Of a DNA stretch of 64,000 bases, positions 51,955 to 60,668 are shown piece after piece (position 1 is the stretch's first letter; every line of letters starts with the position of its first letter). Where the stretch lies: positions 124,001 to 188,000 of the forward strand of contig DDFF01000013.1 in the NCBI GenBank assembly GCA_002337045.1. Reading direction: 5' to 3'. A program made the position numbers and the translations under genes. Under the pieces are notes generated by a model, which had not been told where the DNA came from, made no database searches, and worked only from the letters and a program-made list of their open reading frames with translations. Source of the stretch: Bacteroidetes bacterium UBA1935 (lineage in GTDB: Bacteria > Bacteroidota > Bacteroidia > Chitinophagales > Chitinophagaceae).

Positions 51955-52689
51955 ATGCATGCTACTTACATATTCCTTTTGTTTGCCATTACATTTATAG
52001 GTGGTAGCCTGCCTTTGTGGTTCAAAAACCTGAATGATAAGCAAATGCATCTGCTGCTTGCTTTTTCGGGATCATTTTTATTAAGCATTACTTTTCTGCA
52101 TCTACTGCCAGAAACGTTTACCGAACTGGGTAGCAAAGCAGGTTTTTATTTGTTGATAGGCTTCTTTCTACAGCTTATTCTGCAGCGTTTCACACACGGT
52201 TTGGAACACGGGCATGTACATATACACGAAAGCGATCATCATCACCATCATGTACCACTGATGTCTATAATGATAGGTTTGTCGCTGCATGCATTTATGG
52301 AGGGGCTTCCTTTGGGTTTCAACTACAGGATGTCTGGCACAGAACCATCCTTGTATATGGCAGTAGCAGCACATAAACTGCCGGAGGCCTTGCTGATTAC
52401 TTCTTTATTTGCCAATAACAGCAACAAATCAAAGTCTTGGTTGATGCTCGTGCTGTTTTCTTTAATAACACCGCTTGGTGCCATCATTGCTACAAAACTT
52501 GGACAGAGTTACTATGCTATGTCACAACTGGTAATAATGCTGATACCTGTAGTGGCTGGTGCTTTCATACATATATCTACCACTATTTTCTTCGAGAGCG
52601 GCACTAAGCACCATATGCTTACCAAGCAAAAAATACTCGCCATTATTGGCGGTATGAGTATCGGTTTGATCACTTTATTATTTGAATAA
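51955..52689 (+). CDS. ZIP-family divalent metal transporter
   Basis: A 244-residue inner-membrane protein with about eight helices. The metal-site helices carry HLLPETF, LHAFMEGLPLG and AHKLPEALL, the binuclear ZIP signature. A His-rich cytoplasmic loop (HGHVHIHESDHHHHH) lies between helices 3 and 4, usual for zinc or iron importers of this family. It runs one base ahead of the TraB/GumN gene. Confidence 0.92.
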   Translation: MHATYIFLLFAITFIGGSLPLWFKNLNDKQMHLLLAFSGSFLLSITFLHLLPETFTELGSKAGFYLLIGFFLQLILQRFTHGLEHGHVHIHESDHHHHHVPLMSIMIGLSLHAFMEGLPLGFNYRMSGTEPSLYMAVAAHKLPEALLITSLFANNSNKSKSWLMLVLFSLITPLGAIIATKLGQSYYAMSQLVIMLIPVVAGAFIHISTTIFFESGTKHHMLTKQKILAIIGGMSIGLITLLFE

Positions 52690-52690
52690 C

Positions 52691-53557
52691 ATGAAAACAT
52701 TTTTTCGCAACATATTAACCCTCATAATCACATTCATTGTATCCTTTACAGCAGGTGCACAAAATACAAAGTCACTGTTATGGGCTGTTTCTGGCAAGGG
52801 TATGAAAGAGAAATCCTACCTGTTCGGCACCATACATCTCATCTGCCCACAAGACTATATATGGACGGATGCAATGAAACAAAGCCTGCTGAAAAGTAAA
52901 GAAGTATGCTTTGAAATGGATATGGATGACCCTAACATTATGATGCAGATAGCAGCAGGCATGATAGACCAGAGCGGCAAGAAATTGAAAGACTACTTCT
53001 CTCCCACTGATTATGAAAAGCTTGAAAAATATGTGAAAGATAGTCTGGGGATGAATATTGAATTGTTTCAGCAAATGAAACCTGTTGCATTACAAACACT
53101 CTTTTCTACACAATCTTCAGACTGCAGCAATCCAATATCATATGAGAACAACATTATGGAAGCTGCCAAAACTGACAACAAAGAAATAACAGGCCTTGAA
53201 ACCGTTAGCGAGCAACTTGATTTGTTTGACAACCTGCCGGTTGATTCTGTTATAAAAGATATTGTAGACCTGTTGAATGGTAAAAATACAGATAGGGGCG
53301 ATTTCAAAAAACTGACTACCGCCTACAAAAATCAAGACCTTCCTGCACTCGGCAAGCTGATAAAAGAATCTGGTGCATCAGATAAAGACATTGATGGTTT
53401 TCTGGATGTACGCAATGAGAAATGGATACCGCGAATGGTAGAGAAGATGGATAGAACATCGGTATTCTTTGCGGTTGGTGCAGGCCATCTTTATGGAGAC
53501 AATGGTTTGATTGCTTTACTAAAGAAGGAAGGATATACTGTAACACCGATAAAATAA
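52691..53557 (+). CDS. TraB/GumN (TIKI-like) family protein
   Basis: A 288-residue protein with a signal peptide (MKTFFRNILTLIITFIVSF, cleavage after AGAQ). The family signatures are YLFGTIHLICPQDY, CFEMDMDDP and, near the end, FFAVGAGHLYGDNGLI. The two GxxH motifs place the putative metal ligands of TIKI-type proteases. The ATG at 52691 is chosen over a TTG nine bases earlier; it starts one base after the ZIP stop, so the two are co-transcribed. Confidence 0.88.
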   Translation: MKTFFRNILTLIITFIVSFTAGAQNTKSLLWAVSGKGMKEKSYLFGTIHLICPQDYIWTDAMKQSLLKSKEVCFEMDMDDPNIMMQIAAGMIDQSGKKLKDYFSPTDYEKLEKYVKDSLGMNIELFQQMKPVALQTLFSTQSSDCSNPISYENNIMEAAKTDNKEITGLETVSEQLDLFDNLPVDSVIKDIVDLLNGKNTDRGDFKKLTTAYKNQDLPALGKLIKESGASDKDIDGFLDVRNEKWIPRMVEKMDRTSVFFAVGAGHLYGDNGLIALLKKEGYTVTPIK

Positions 53558-53582
53558 AAAAGCCGCTATAAAAGCGGCTTTT
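53558..53582 (+). terminator. Terminator of the ZIP-TraB unit
   Basis: A perfect 10-bp stem (AAAAGCCGCT / AGCGGCTTTT) with a 5-base loop and an A-rich upstream side. It lies just before the convergent tRNA gene. Confidence 0.85.
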
Positions 53583-53591
53583 ATCTTCTTG

Positions 53592-53665
53592 TAGCGAAGA
53601 CGGGAGTTGAACCCGTGACCTCAGGGTTATGAATCCTGCGCTCTAACCATCTGAGCTACCTCGCC
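53592..53665 (-). tRNA. tRNA-Met (CAT), elongator type
   Basis: The minus strand gives a full cloverleaf: acceptor GGCGAGG paired with CTTCGCT (two G-U pairs), D arm GCTC/GAGC, anticodon loop TTCATAA with anticodon CAT, and T arm ACGGG-TTCAACT-CCCGT. The last anticodon-stem pair is A-C. The 3' CCA is not encoded. The unpaired-start features of initiator tRNA are absent, so it is the elongator form; tRNA-Ile2 with the same anticodon is less likely. Confidence 0.93.
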
Positions 53666-53704
53666 AAAAATGGAATGCAAAGGTAATGATATTTTTGAAA
53701 AAAA

Positions 53705-54139
53705 CTACTTTTCAAGAAGTGTTTTTAATTCTTCTGTGATAGTAGCTATTCTACGTGTATTATAATCAAAACATATCATACCTGTTTTGGCGTGCGCAAT
53801 ATCTTTTGATGCCCCTTCGCGCATTGTACTTATGTGATATAACAAATCAAAAGACCTGTCGGTTACTTCTTCTGCAAACAGGCTCACGATTAATTGCTCT
53901 CCGTAAAAGGCCTCTCCTTTATAAGCTATCATTACATCGGCCATTATCAGGCTGTTACCTGCAATATTCAGTTCGTTGCCACCCCATTGTTTCAGCATCT
54001 GCATGCGGCTTTCATGTATTATTGAAAGTACGGAATCGTTACCCAGATGGTTACCATAATTTATGTCACCTATTCTAACCCCTATTGTTGTGGTAAACAA
54101 TGGATTTTCGGTAGGAAATTTTATTTTTACACGACTCAT
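53705..54139 (-). CDS. Acyl-CoA thioesterase-like (4HBT hotdog) protein
   Basis: A 144-residue protein with a single hotdog domain: RIGDINYGNHLGNDSVLSII holds the catalytic Asp-type motif of 4HBT thioesterases, and ADVMIAYKGEAFYGEQLIVS the following strand. Such enzymes release free acids from acyl-CoA. The substrate is unknown. It faces the FAH-family gene head to head, with ten bases between the start codons. Confidence 0.85.
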   Translation of the reverse strand: MSRVKIKFPTENPLFTTTIGVRIGDINYGNHLGNDSVLSIIHESRMQMLKQWGGNELNIAGNSLIMADVMIAYKGEAFYGEQLIVSLFAEEVTDRSFDLLYHISTMREGASKDIAHAKTGMICFDYNTRRIATITEELKTLLEK

Positions 54140-54149
54140 AATAATAACA

Positions 54150-54761
54150 ATGAAAATAATCTGTATCGGGCGAAATTACAGCGAACATGCCAAAGAATTA
54201 AAGAATGATATACCTACAGAGCCGGTTATATTTATGAAGCCGAAAAGCGCCTTGCTTTTCCCCGATAAACCGTTGTATTATCCTGAATTTACAGATGATT
54301 TGCATTATGAATGCGAACTTGTTGTAAAAATCAGCAAAAACGGAAAATACATACAGGAAAAATTTGCACACAAATACTACAATGCAATAACTGTTGGACT
54401 TGATTTTACTGCCAGAGATCTGCAACAAAAACAAAAGGAAAAAAGCTTGCCTTGGGAAATTGCCAAGGCATTTGATGGGTCTGCCGCTATAGGCAATTTT
54501 ATTCCTTTTCCTGAAGGCTCAAACATCAACAACGTCAATTTTGAGTTGAAGCTGAACGACAAAACTGTACAGGTTGGCAATAGTAGCGATATGATATTTA
54601 ACATCAACAAGATACTCGAATACGTTTCTCAATATTTCACCCTCAACATTGGTGATGTGATATTTACAGGTACGCCTGCAGGCGTTGGCCCTGTAAATGT
54701 ATATGACAAGCTGGAAGGATTTATTGAAGGGCAAAAATTACTACACGTAGACATCCGATAG
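54150..54761 (+). CDS. Fumarylacetoacetate hydrolase (FAH)-family protein
   Basis: The 203-residue protein begins MKIICIGRNYSEHAKEL at 54150; the upstream open frame overlaps the divergent thioesterase. The metal site Glu/Asp set is visible in HYECELVVKI and VGLDFTARDLQ, and GDVIFTGTPAGVGPV closes the domain. Short members of this size act as acylpyruvases or oxaloacetate decarboxylases. It ends one base before the bestrophin gene. Confidence 0.9.
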   Translation: MKIICIGRNYSEHAKELKNDIPTEPVIFMKPKSALLFPDKPLYYPEFTDDLHYECELVVKISKNGKYIQEKFAHKYYNAITVGLDFTARDLQQKQKEKSLPWEIAKAFDGSAAIGNFIPFPEGSNINNVNFELKLNDKTVQVGNSSDMIFNINKILEYVSQYFTLNIGDVIFTGTPAGVGPVNVYDKLEGFIEGQKLLHVDIR

Positions 54762-54762
54762 C

Positions 54763-55641
54763 ATGCGCATATACAACCCCAAAGAATGGTTTGGCATCTT
54801 GTTTCAGTTTCATAAGTCCGACACGCTTCGCAAACTGTTAGGGCTTATTGCTATTATTGCGATCTATTCGGGCATCATTGCGTATTTGGAAATTAACTAC
54901 TTCAAAACACACGAAACCAGCCCGCTAAAGAACTTCTCGGTAATGCACACCATATTGGGTATGGCATTATCACTATTATTAGTATTCAGAACAAATACAG
55001 CCTACGACAGGTGGTGGGAAGGCCGAAAACTATGGGGCGCATTAGTAAATAACAGTCGTAACCTTGCGCTCAAAATCTCTTGCCTGTTGGATAAAGATGA
55101 TGAATATAATAGAGACTTCTTCCGTAAGGCTATCCCTATGTATGCATTTGTGTTGAAAGAACACTTGCAGGCAGAATCTACCAGATACATGCTGGATGAC
55201 GCCGACCACCCTGAATTACAAAATCTGGATAGCGATAAACACGCACCCAACCAGGTAGCGAAAGCCATAATAGCACGTGCCGTACAATTGCAAAAAGAAG
55301 GTGTAATTAGCGCAGAACAACTCCTGTTTATAAATAATGAGGTGTCGTCTTTTACAGATATCTGCGGAGCTTGCGAGCGTATTAAAAACACACCAATCCC
55401 CTACTCTTACAGTGCATTTATCAAAAAATTCATTTTCACTTATATCATGACATTGCCTGTAGCCTATTCATTTTCGTTGGGGTATCTGGTAATACTGGTT
55501 GTTGCCATAGTATTTTATGTGCTAGGTAGCCTTGAGTTGATTGCTGAAGAAATTGAAGATCCCTTTGGCAAAGACAGTAACGACCTACCGATGGAAAAAA
55601 TTGCAGGCAACATAGAGAAGCATATTGCAGAAATCATATAG
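54763..55641 (+). CDS. Bestrophin-family ion channel
   Basis: A 292-residue membrane protein with the bestrophin signatures FRTNTAYDRWWEGRKLWGAL near residues 75-94 and PIPYSYSAFIKKFI after the third helix. An acidic calcium-clasp-like segment (EEIEDPFGKDSNDLP) lies near the end. Bacterial bestrophins form pentameric anion or cation channels. It directly follows the FAH gene. Confidence 0.9.
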   Translation: MRIYNPKEWFGILFQFHKSDTLRKLLGLIAIIAIYSGIIAYLEINYFKTHETSPLKNFSVMHTILGMALSLLLVFRTNTAYDRWWEGRKLWGALVNNSRNLALKISCLLDKDDEYNRDFFRKAIPMYAFVLKEHLQAESTRYMLDDADHPELQNLDSDKHAPNQVAKAIIARAVQLQKEGVISAEQLLFINNEVSSFTDICGACERIKNTPIPYSYSAFIKKFIFTYIMTLPVAYSFSLGYLVILVVAIVFYVLGSLELIAEEIEDPFGKDSNDLPMEKIAGNIEKHIAEII

Positions 55642-55675
55642 TAGCCTTGAAGCTATTATTCGTTAATTTTATACG

Positions 55676-56011
55676 ATGATGAAATATTTATACCTGCTGA
55701 TAGCAATTGTAGGAGAAGTAGTAGCTACCAGTAGCCTCAAAGCATCTGAACAATTCAAAAAACCATTACCAAGCATTTTGGTAGTAGTTGGCTACGCAGT
55801 AGCATTTTATTTTCTAAGCATAACTGTAAAGGTACTGCCGGTGGGTATTACCTATGCTATATGGTCTGGTGTGGGTATTGTATTGGTAACAATAGCAGGT
55901 ATCATTTTATACAAGCAAGTGCCGGATACTGCCGCCATAATCGGTATGATACTGATCGGATTAGGAGTTTTAGTTATTAATATTTTTTCTAAAACAAAAG
56001 GAATAGAATAA
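55676..56011 (+). CDS. Small multidrug resistance (SMR) family transporter
   Basis: A 111-residue protein with four helices. The essential Glu14 lies in AIVGEVVATSSLKAS, and VGITYAIWSGVGIV is the second family signature. EmrE/QacE-like proteins export lipophilic cations with protons as dimers. A second start one codon later (55679) is equally possible. It lies 34 bases after the bestrophin gene. Confidence 0.92.
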   Translation: MMKYLYLLIAIVGEVVATSSLKASEQFKKPLPSILVVVGYAVAFYFLSITVKVLPVGITYAIWSGVGIVLVTIAGIILYKQVPDTAAIIGMILIGLGVLVINIFSKTKGIE

Positions 56012-56086
56012 CAACCCGATAACGAACCAAAAGGCTGAAACCTTGAAGTTTTCTATTATCTTAGCCTAACTTATTGAGATACTATT

Positions 56087-56638
56087 ATGCGCAAACTATT
56101 CATCATCCTGTCTGTTATTGGTTGTTCATCAACAATATGCAACAGCGTATCTGCGCAGATACTGCCTACTTTAGGTTGCAATGACAAAAGCATCAGGCTT
56201 CAGGCAGAGCAATATAAGCAAGACTTTAAGGCACAAGGACAAGAGGTTTACCGTGATGCGATGATAAGCATGGAATCGCGTCAGCCTACACCGGTTGCTG
56301 TACAGCTTACTAAAGGTGTTCTTTACCAAATGATATTTATAGGTAGCCGTGATGCCAATAAGATAAATTTTGAGCTATACGATGGTGAGGACAGGAAAAT
56401 AGACGAGAAGGTTCTCAAAATGCCTGAAGTAACAAATTTTGTTGTGTATTCCTTTGTACCAGAAAAGACAGACTTATACCTTGTTATACTATCACAAGTT
56501 AAAGGAGCACAAAGCCTATGTGGTAGCTTTACGATCATGCAACCTGGTAAGGCAAAAGCTAATGCACCGGCTACAACACCCAAACAGCAACCTGCAAAAG
56601 CGAATAACAATCCCCGTTACATTCCGCAAAACAGATAA
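56087..56638 (+). CDS. Secreted hypothetical protein
   Basis: A 183-residue protein with a signal peptide (MRKLFIILSVIGCSSTI, cleavage probably after VSAQ). The mature domain has strands such as GVLYQMIFIGSRD and NKINFELYDGED, recalling bacterial pre-peptidase or sugar-binding beta sandwiches. The tail is Pro/Gln/Asn-rich (TTPKQQPAKANNNPR). No family assigned. Confidence 0.65.
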   Translation: MRKLFIILSVIGCSSTICNSVSAQILPTLGCNDKSIRLQAEQYKQDFKAQGQEVYRDAMISMESRQPTPVAVQLTKGVLYQMIFIGSRDANKINFELYDGEDRKIDEKVLKMPEVTNFVVYSFVPEKTDLYLVILSQVKGAQSLCGSFTIMQPGKAKANAPATTPKQQPAKANNNPRYIPQNR

Positions 56639-56647
56639 TTTACCTGC

Positions 56648-57334
56648 ATGGAGGTACAAATAGAAGAGAGTTGGAAAACTGCATTAATAGCAGAATTCCA
56701 AAAGCCATATTTTGCAGAAATAGTCGGATTTCTTAAGCATGAAAAGTTGGCAGGTAAGACGATATATCCCCCGGGCAAGCTTATTTTCAACGCTTTTAAT
56801 ACTACCCCTATAAGCAATGTAAAAGTGGTGATACTGGGGCAAGATCCATATCATAATCCAGGCCAGGCTCACGGACTCAGCTTTTCAGTACCTTATGGCG
56901 TGCCCGCTCCACCATCTTTGGTTAATATTTTCAAAGAACAACTTACTGATTTAAGTATCCCGATACCGAAACATGGCAATCTTGAAAAATGGGCCAGCCA
57001 AGGCGTACTGATGCTCAATGCATCGCTTACTGTAGAGATAAACAAACCTATGTCTCATAGCAAGATTGGCTGGCATTTGTTTACAGATGCTGTTATCAAA
57101 ACTATTTCAGACCAAAAAGATGGTGTAGTTTTCATGCTTTGGGGTAGCTTTGCAAAAAGCAAGCAAGAGCTGATAGATAAGACAAAACACCTGATACTAA
57201 CAGCTGCTCACCCATCACCACTTTCGGCACATAACGGGTTTATGGGCTGCAGGCATTTTAGCAAGGCCAACGAATGGCTGTTGCAAAAAGGCTTAACACC
57301 AATTGACTGGAATTTAAATGAAGCTGATCAGTAA
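56648..57334 (+). CDS. ung: Uracil-DNA glycosylase, family 1
   Basis: Ung removes uracil from DNA, starting base excision repair. The 228-residue protein carries the water-activating motif GQDPYHNPGQAHGLSFS, the uracil-reading LMLNASLTVE, and the minor-groove loop HPSPLSAHNGF. Complete and normal length. It overlaps plsC by 17 bases, so the two are translationally linked. Confidence 0.96.
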   Translation: MEVQIEESWKTALIAEFQKPYFAEIVGFLKHEKLAGKTIYPPGKLIFNAFNTTPISNVKVVILGQDPYHNPGQAHGLSFSVPYGVPAPPSLVNIFKEQLTDLSIPIPKHGNLEKWASQGVLMLNASLTVEINKPMSHSKIGWHLFTDAVIKTISDQKDGVVFMLWGSFAKSKQELIDKTKHLILTAAHPSPLSAHNGFMGCRHFSKANEWLLQKGLTPIDWNLNEADQ

Positions 57335-58073
57335 CATTTTAGGACGTATATATTTCATTGCAGGCATGTTGTTTTTTGTTGCAACTATGCTCATTGTTTT
57401 CATTCCTATATGGATAATATCAAACCTGTCTGAACCAGCAAAAAGCAAAGCGCTGCATCCCGTTTTCAGGGCATGGATGGGTTTCTTTATGCCTATAGTG
57501 GGTTGCAGGATTGTGAGAAAAGGAACAGAACATTTCAAACACGGAGAAAACTATGTCGTAATTACGAATCATAATTCGCTTGTAGATATTCCTGTTTCTT
57601 CTCCTTGGATACCGGGACCTAACAAAACATTAGCAAAGATTGAGATGTCGAAGATTCCGCTTTTTGGCGTTATATACAAAGCCGGCTCTATACTGGTAAA
57701 CAGAAAGAACGAAAACTCAAGAAGAGAAAGCTTTACTAAAATGCAGGAGATCTTAGACCTTGGCATACACCTTTGCCTTTACCCTGAAGGAACAAGAAAC
57801 AAAACAGATCAACCAATTCAACGCTTTTACGATGGTGCATTTATTACTGCTGTAAAAGCGCAAAAAGACATTATACCCGGTATCATCTTCAATACAGGAA
57901 CTATACTACCACATAATAAGAAAGGCTGGGCAAGACCTAAGACTATACATTTCCACTTTTTAGAACCAATATCTACCAAAGGCCTCACGCTCGAAGACAT
58001 TGCTGCACTTAAAGAAAAGGCTCATAAGATTATGGAAGACTATTATGTAACGCATAAACAGTCTTTATCATGA
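57318..58073 (+). CDS. plsC: 1-acyl-sn-glycerol-3-phosphate acyltransferase
   Basis: PlsC adds the second acyl chain of phosphatidic acid. The 251-residue protein has an N-terminal membrane helix (about 12-34), the catalytic NHxxxxD motif in TNHNSLVDIPV, and the glycerol-phosphate-binding LYPEGTRNK. Complete. It overlaps ung upstream and the DUF2520 gene downstream (ATGA). Confidence 0.9.
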   Translation: MKLISNILGRIYFIAGMLFFVATMLIVFIPIWIISNLSEPAKSKALHPVFRAWMGFFMPIVGCRIVRKGTEHFKHGENYVVITNHNSLVDIPVSSPWIPGPNKTLAKIEMSKIPLFGVIYKAGSILVNRKNENSRRESFTKMQEILDLGIHLCLYPEGTRNKTDQPIQRFYDGAFITAVKAQKDIIPGIIFNTGTILPHNKKGWARPKTIHFHFLEPISTKGLTLEDIAALKEKAHKIMEDYYVTHKQSLS

Positions 58074-58837
58074 CTTATTATATAGTAGGCACAGGCAATA
58101 CGGCTTGGTTTCTGGCTACGAAACTACATGCTGCAGGACATCTGTGTAAAGGCATATATGGCAGAGATATTGCTAAGGCAACAGAACTTGCCAATGCAAT
58201 TGATGCCAATGCATATGAATTGATCAATGGAATACCTGATGATGCACATGCATGCATATTGGCAGTTTCAGACAGTGCAATAGAAGAAATATCAAGTAAA
58301 CTAAGCTTCAGGAAAACCTTACTATTGCATACAGCAGGTGCTGTATCATCAAATGTATTGAAAGACGCTGCTAAAAACTATGGTGTTATCTGGCCTATAT
58401 ATTCAATAACGAAACAGCAGCTTCCCGAAACAAGAAACATTCCATCTGCAATAGAAGTAAATAACACAGATAGTTCAGCACTCATTCGTACAATCGCTGC
58501 CAGCTTTACGGATAGTGTGTATGAAGCTAGTAGTGACAAAAGAAAGCAAATGCACCTTGCTGCTGTGTTCAGTAATAACTTTTCAAACCATCTGTTTGCT
58601 GTTGCAGAAAAAATGTGCGCAGAAAACGGCATACCTTTCAGCACTATGATACCTATAATAGCCCAAACTGCTGAAAGAATAAACAATCAATCACCATCAA
58701 CATTACAAACAGGACCTGCTAAAAGAAATGATACCGCTACCATGCAGGAACATCTGCAGTTGTTGAATCAATACCCCGAATGGGAAGAAATGTATAAAAG
58801 CATATCAGCTTCTATACTTAAGATGTACAGTAAATAG
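58070..58837 (+). CDS. Rossmann-fold protein with DUF2520 domain
   Basis: A 255-residue protein. The N-terminal NAD(P)-binding Rossmann fold starts YYIVGTGNTAWFLATKL (GxGNxA pattern). The DUF2520 helical domain covers the second half (KRKQMHLAAVFSNNFSNHLF). It resembles ketopantoate/pyrroline-5-carboxylate reductase-type dehydrogenases, but the substrate is not established. It overlaps plsC by four bases. Confidence 0.88.
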   Translation: MTYYIVGTGNTAWFLATKLHAAGHLCKGIYGRDIAKATELANAIDANAYELINGIPDDAHACILAVSDSAIEEISSKLSFRKTLLLHTAGAVSSNVLKDAAKNYGVIWPIYSITKQQLPETRNIPSAIEVNNTDSSALIRTIAASFTDSVYEASSDKRKQMHLAAVFSNNFSNHLFAVAEKMCAENGIPFSTMIPIIAQTAERINNQSPSTLQTGPAKRNDTATMQEHLQLLNQYPEWEEMYKSISASILKMYSK

Positions 58838-58841
58838 CAGG

Positions 58842-58958
58842 TTAATCTTCCCGCTTATTCTCAAATTTACCTTCTATAAGAGCCTTATACAATTTAAGGC
58901 TTACCCACAGCAAGCCTGCAAATACAACCAACGCAACAATTGCATATAGTATAACCAT
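58842..58958 (-). CDS. Single-helix membrane microprotein (38 residues)
   Basis: The frame MVILYAIVALVVFAGLLW forms one membrane helix, followed by a charged amphipathic tail (KLYKALIEGKFENKRED). It is too short for routine gene calling, but its composition and layout are like CcoS/small membrane proteins. It is convergent with the DUF2520 gene and sits beyond the terminator of the 59-61 kb operon. Identity unknown. Confidence 0.5.
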   Translation of the reverse strand: MVILYAIVALVVFAGLLWVSLKLYKALIEGKFENKRED

Positions 58959-58986
58959 TGTATCATTATTTGTATAAATATACGCA

Positions 58987-59017
58987 AATAAAAAGCGGAG
59001 ATATTTATCTCCGCTTT
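58987..59017 (-). terminator. Terminator of the leftward 59-64 kb gene run
   Basis: A perfect 12-bp stem (AAAGCGGAGATA / TATCTCCGCTTT) with a 2-base loop is followed on the minus strand by TTTATTTG. Confidence 0.88.
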
Positions 59018-59061
59018 GGTGTATTTCTATTATTTATTCATTCATTCTGACAATATTCCGT

Positions 59062-59421
59062 CTATTTCGTTTCGAAGTTGCCTGTCAGTTTAAACAAATC
59101 TGAACTATCACTTTTGAATGATGCATTCACATTCAGTGCTCGACCGTCTTGTTTCCAACTGATATTGACAACAGGCTGCACATCAGGCGTTATCAATTGG
59201 AGGAACTTAACCTGTCCTGCATCACGCATCCAAAGGTTTTTATCTATCAATTGTTCCAACAGCTCTTTTACCATTTGCATCATACAAACACCAGGTACTA
59301 CCGGCTGACTTGGAAAGTGCCCTTTAAATATGTCGTGCTGAGTATTGAAGGCAACTTTGCAAGAAGCACTGTTTGGCTCCCTGAGCATGTATTCAATACT
59401 GTAAAAATCATTCATCAACAT
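59062..59421 (-). CDS. FabZ-like hotdog dehydratase
   Basis: A 119-residue protein. The hotdog core contains HDIFKGHFPSQPVVPGVCMM, the FabZ/FabA-type signature whose His acts in beta-hydroxyacyl-ACP dehydration. The rest is shorter than true FabZ (about 150). The usual acidic partner is hard to place, so activity is inferred. It overlaps the preceding lipoprotein gene by 14 bases; an alternative start lies at 59415. It is the last gene before a strong terminator. Confidence 0.78.
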   Translation of the reverse strand: MLMNDFYSIEYMLREPNSASCKVAFNTQHDIFKGHFPSQPVVPGVCMMQMVKELLEQLIDKNLWMRDAGQVKFLQLITPDVQPVVNISWKQDGRALNVNASFKSDSSDLFKLTGNFETK

Positions 59422-60061
59422 GGCTATTGATTTTATGTAAGCTAATAGTAAAGTTTGCTTTATGATGGTTGAACATTACACTATCTGCCAGATCATTTGC
59501 TCTATGCTTACCCATCAGGTTTATGGTTGTTACTTTTTTCTTCTTACCCGCATTTTCAATACGCTGTAGCATATTGCCCTCCTCTACATAGTAAACATAC
59601 CCTTCCCCTATAGTAAAACAGTAAAAGACCTCTTTACCCCTATCCTGAACCAGGATTTTTTCGGATTCTTTTTCTAACCCCTTCATTAAGAACAGGTTGA
59701 AGTCTTTCTTCAATATTTTCACAACAGCAGGTTTATCCAATTGGGGGATAATACTGTTTACCTTAAATGAGTCCTGACGGTCCCACTCAAAGTCGAAAAA
59801 AGTGAAGCCCATTTCATTCTGGAATATAGCACGTACCGTGCCATTTTTCATTTCCTTCAGCAACAGGATACCACTCAGGTGAAATTTCTTAAATAGTACC
59901 CTGCCATTTACCGTACAACGGTAAACCTCTTTTAAAAATTGTGGCTTGTATTGATATGCAGTCTTATTACCTGAAGATGATGGTTTTAAGCCTTTATAGG
60001 GGCTTGCACACGAAGCAAAGAATAGCAGCAAAAGGCTACTTAACCTTAAAAATTGCTTCAT
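59408..60061 (-). CDS. Lipoprotein of the LolA-linked operon
   Basis: A 217-residue protein. The signal MKQFLRLSSLLLLFFASC ends at the lipobox Cys18; the start at 60061 is chosen for that reason. The mature part is basic with several strands (GTVRAIFQNEMGFTFFDFEW). No named family, but lipoproteins of this type accompany LolA-like genes in flexirubin-type clusters. It overlaps the LolA-like gene by 26 bases. Confidence 0.75.
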   Translation of the reverse strand: MKQFLRLSSLLLLFFASCASPYKGLKPSSSGNKTAYQYKPQFLKEVYRCTVNGRVLFKKFHLSGILLLKEMKNGTVRAIFQNEMGFTFFDFEWDRQDSFKVNSIIPQLDKPAVVKILKKDFNLFLMKGLEKESEKILVQDRGKEVFYCFTIGEGYVYYVEEGNMLQRIENAGKKKKVTTINLMGKHRANDLADSVMFNHHKANFTISLHKINSHVDE

Positions 60062-60668
60062 CAAGCGCTGTATTATGTTTTGTATTTGTAAAGTCCATAT
60101 CGGTATAGTCTCCGCCAAGTTCTGTCATTGTCAGCCTATCAACATCCATCGTCTTCTTATCCATATACACATCTATCTGCTTGAACATCTTTTTCATAGC
60201 ATCTGTTACCGGCACCATGTTCAGCAAATAGCCAGTACCACTTTCATATGCTGCAACCTTAAAATCCGGGTTTTGAAATACTGTACCCCTCATACAATCT
60301 ATCATTATCCTATTGACAGATTGCATTGTTTTACTGTTTTTAGTATTGATTTTAGTGGTTTTCTGCTCATCTTTCACCATTACCTGACCAGCGTTCATCA
60401 CCAACAGATAGCTATACGGAATGGTATACTCAATCCTGACTTTGTCTTCTTTTTTATAGTAAAACTTACCTTTCGATTTAATTTTCTCTTCCAGTAAAGC
60501 CATGTTTTTGACCTGCGTAAAATCGCTGTAAATAGTCAACACTTTCGTACTGTTCTGGCTCATTGCCTGCTGAAAGGCTGAGGCGTTTTTCAATGCAGTA
60601 TAGCCTTTAGGCTGGGCAATAGCACCAACCGATATAGTGCATAAAATAGCTGTAAAAAGATTACGCAT
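60036..60668 (-). CDS. LolA-like outer-membrane lipoprotein carrier protein
   Basis: A 210-residue protein with a signal peptide (MRNLFTAILCTISVGAIAQ). The LolA-type half-barrel is seen in TIYSDFTQVKNMALLEEKIK, SKGKFYYKKEDKVRIEYTIP and LTMTELGGDYTDMDF. LolA carries lipoproteins across the periplasm; copies inside pigment clusters are thought to move hydrophobic products instead. It overlaps the deacetylase gene by eight bases. Confidence 0.88.
   Translation of the reverse strand: MRNLFTAILCTISVGAIAQPKGYTALKNASAFQQAMSQNSTKVLTIYSDFTQVKNMALLEEKIKSKGKFYYKKEDKVRIEYTIPYSYLLVMNAGQVMVKDEQKTTKINTKNSKTMQSVNRIMIDCMRGTVFQNPDFKVAAYESGTGYLLNMVPVTDAMKKMFKQIDVYMDKKTMDVDRLTMTELGGDYTDMDFTNTKHNTALDEAIFKVK

Noticed and set aside
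53592..53665. tRNA gene as integration site of a mobile element
   Set aside because: No integrase or repeated tRNA 3' end is seen near it, and both neighbours are ordinary genes.
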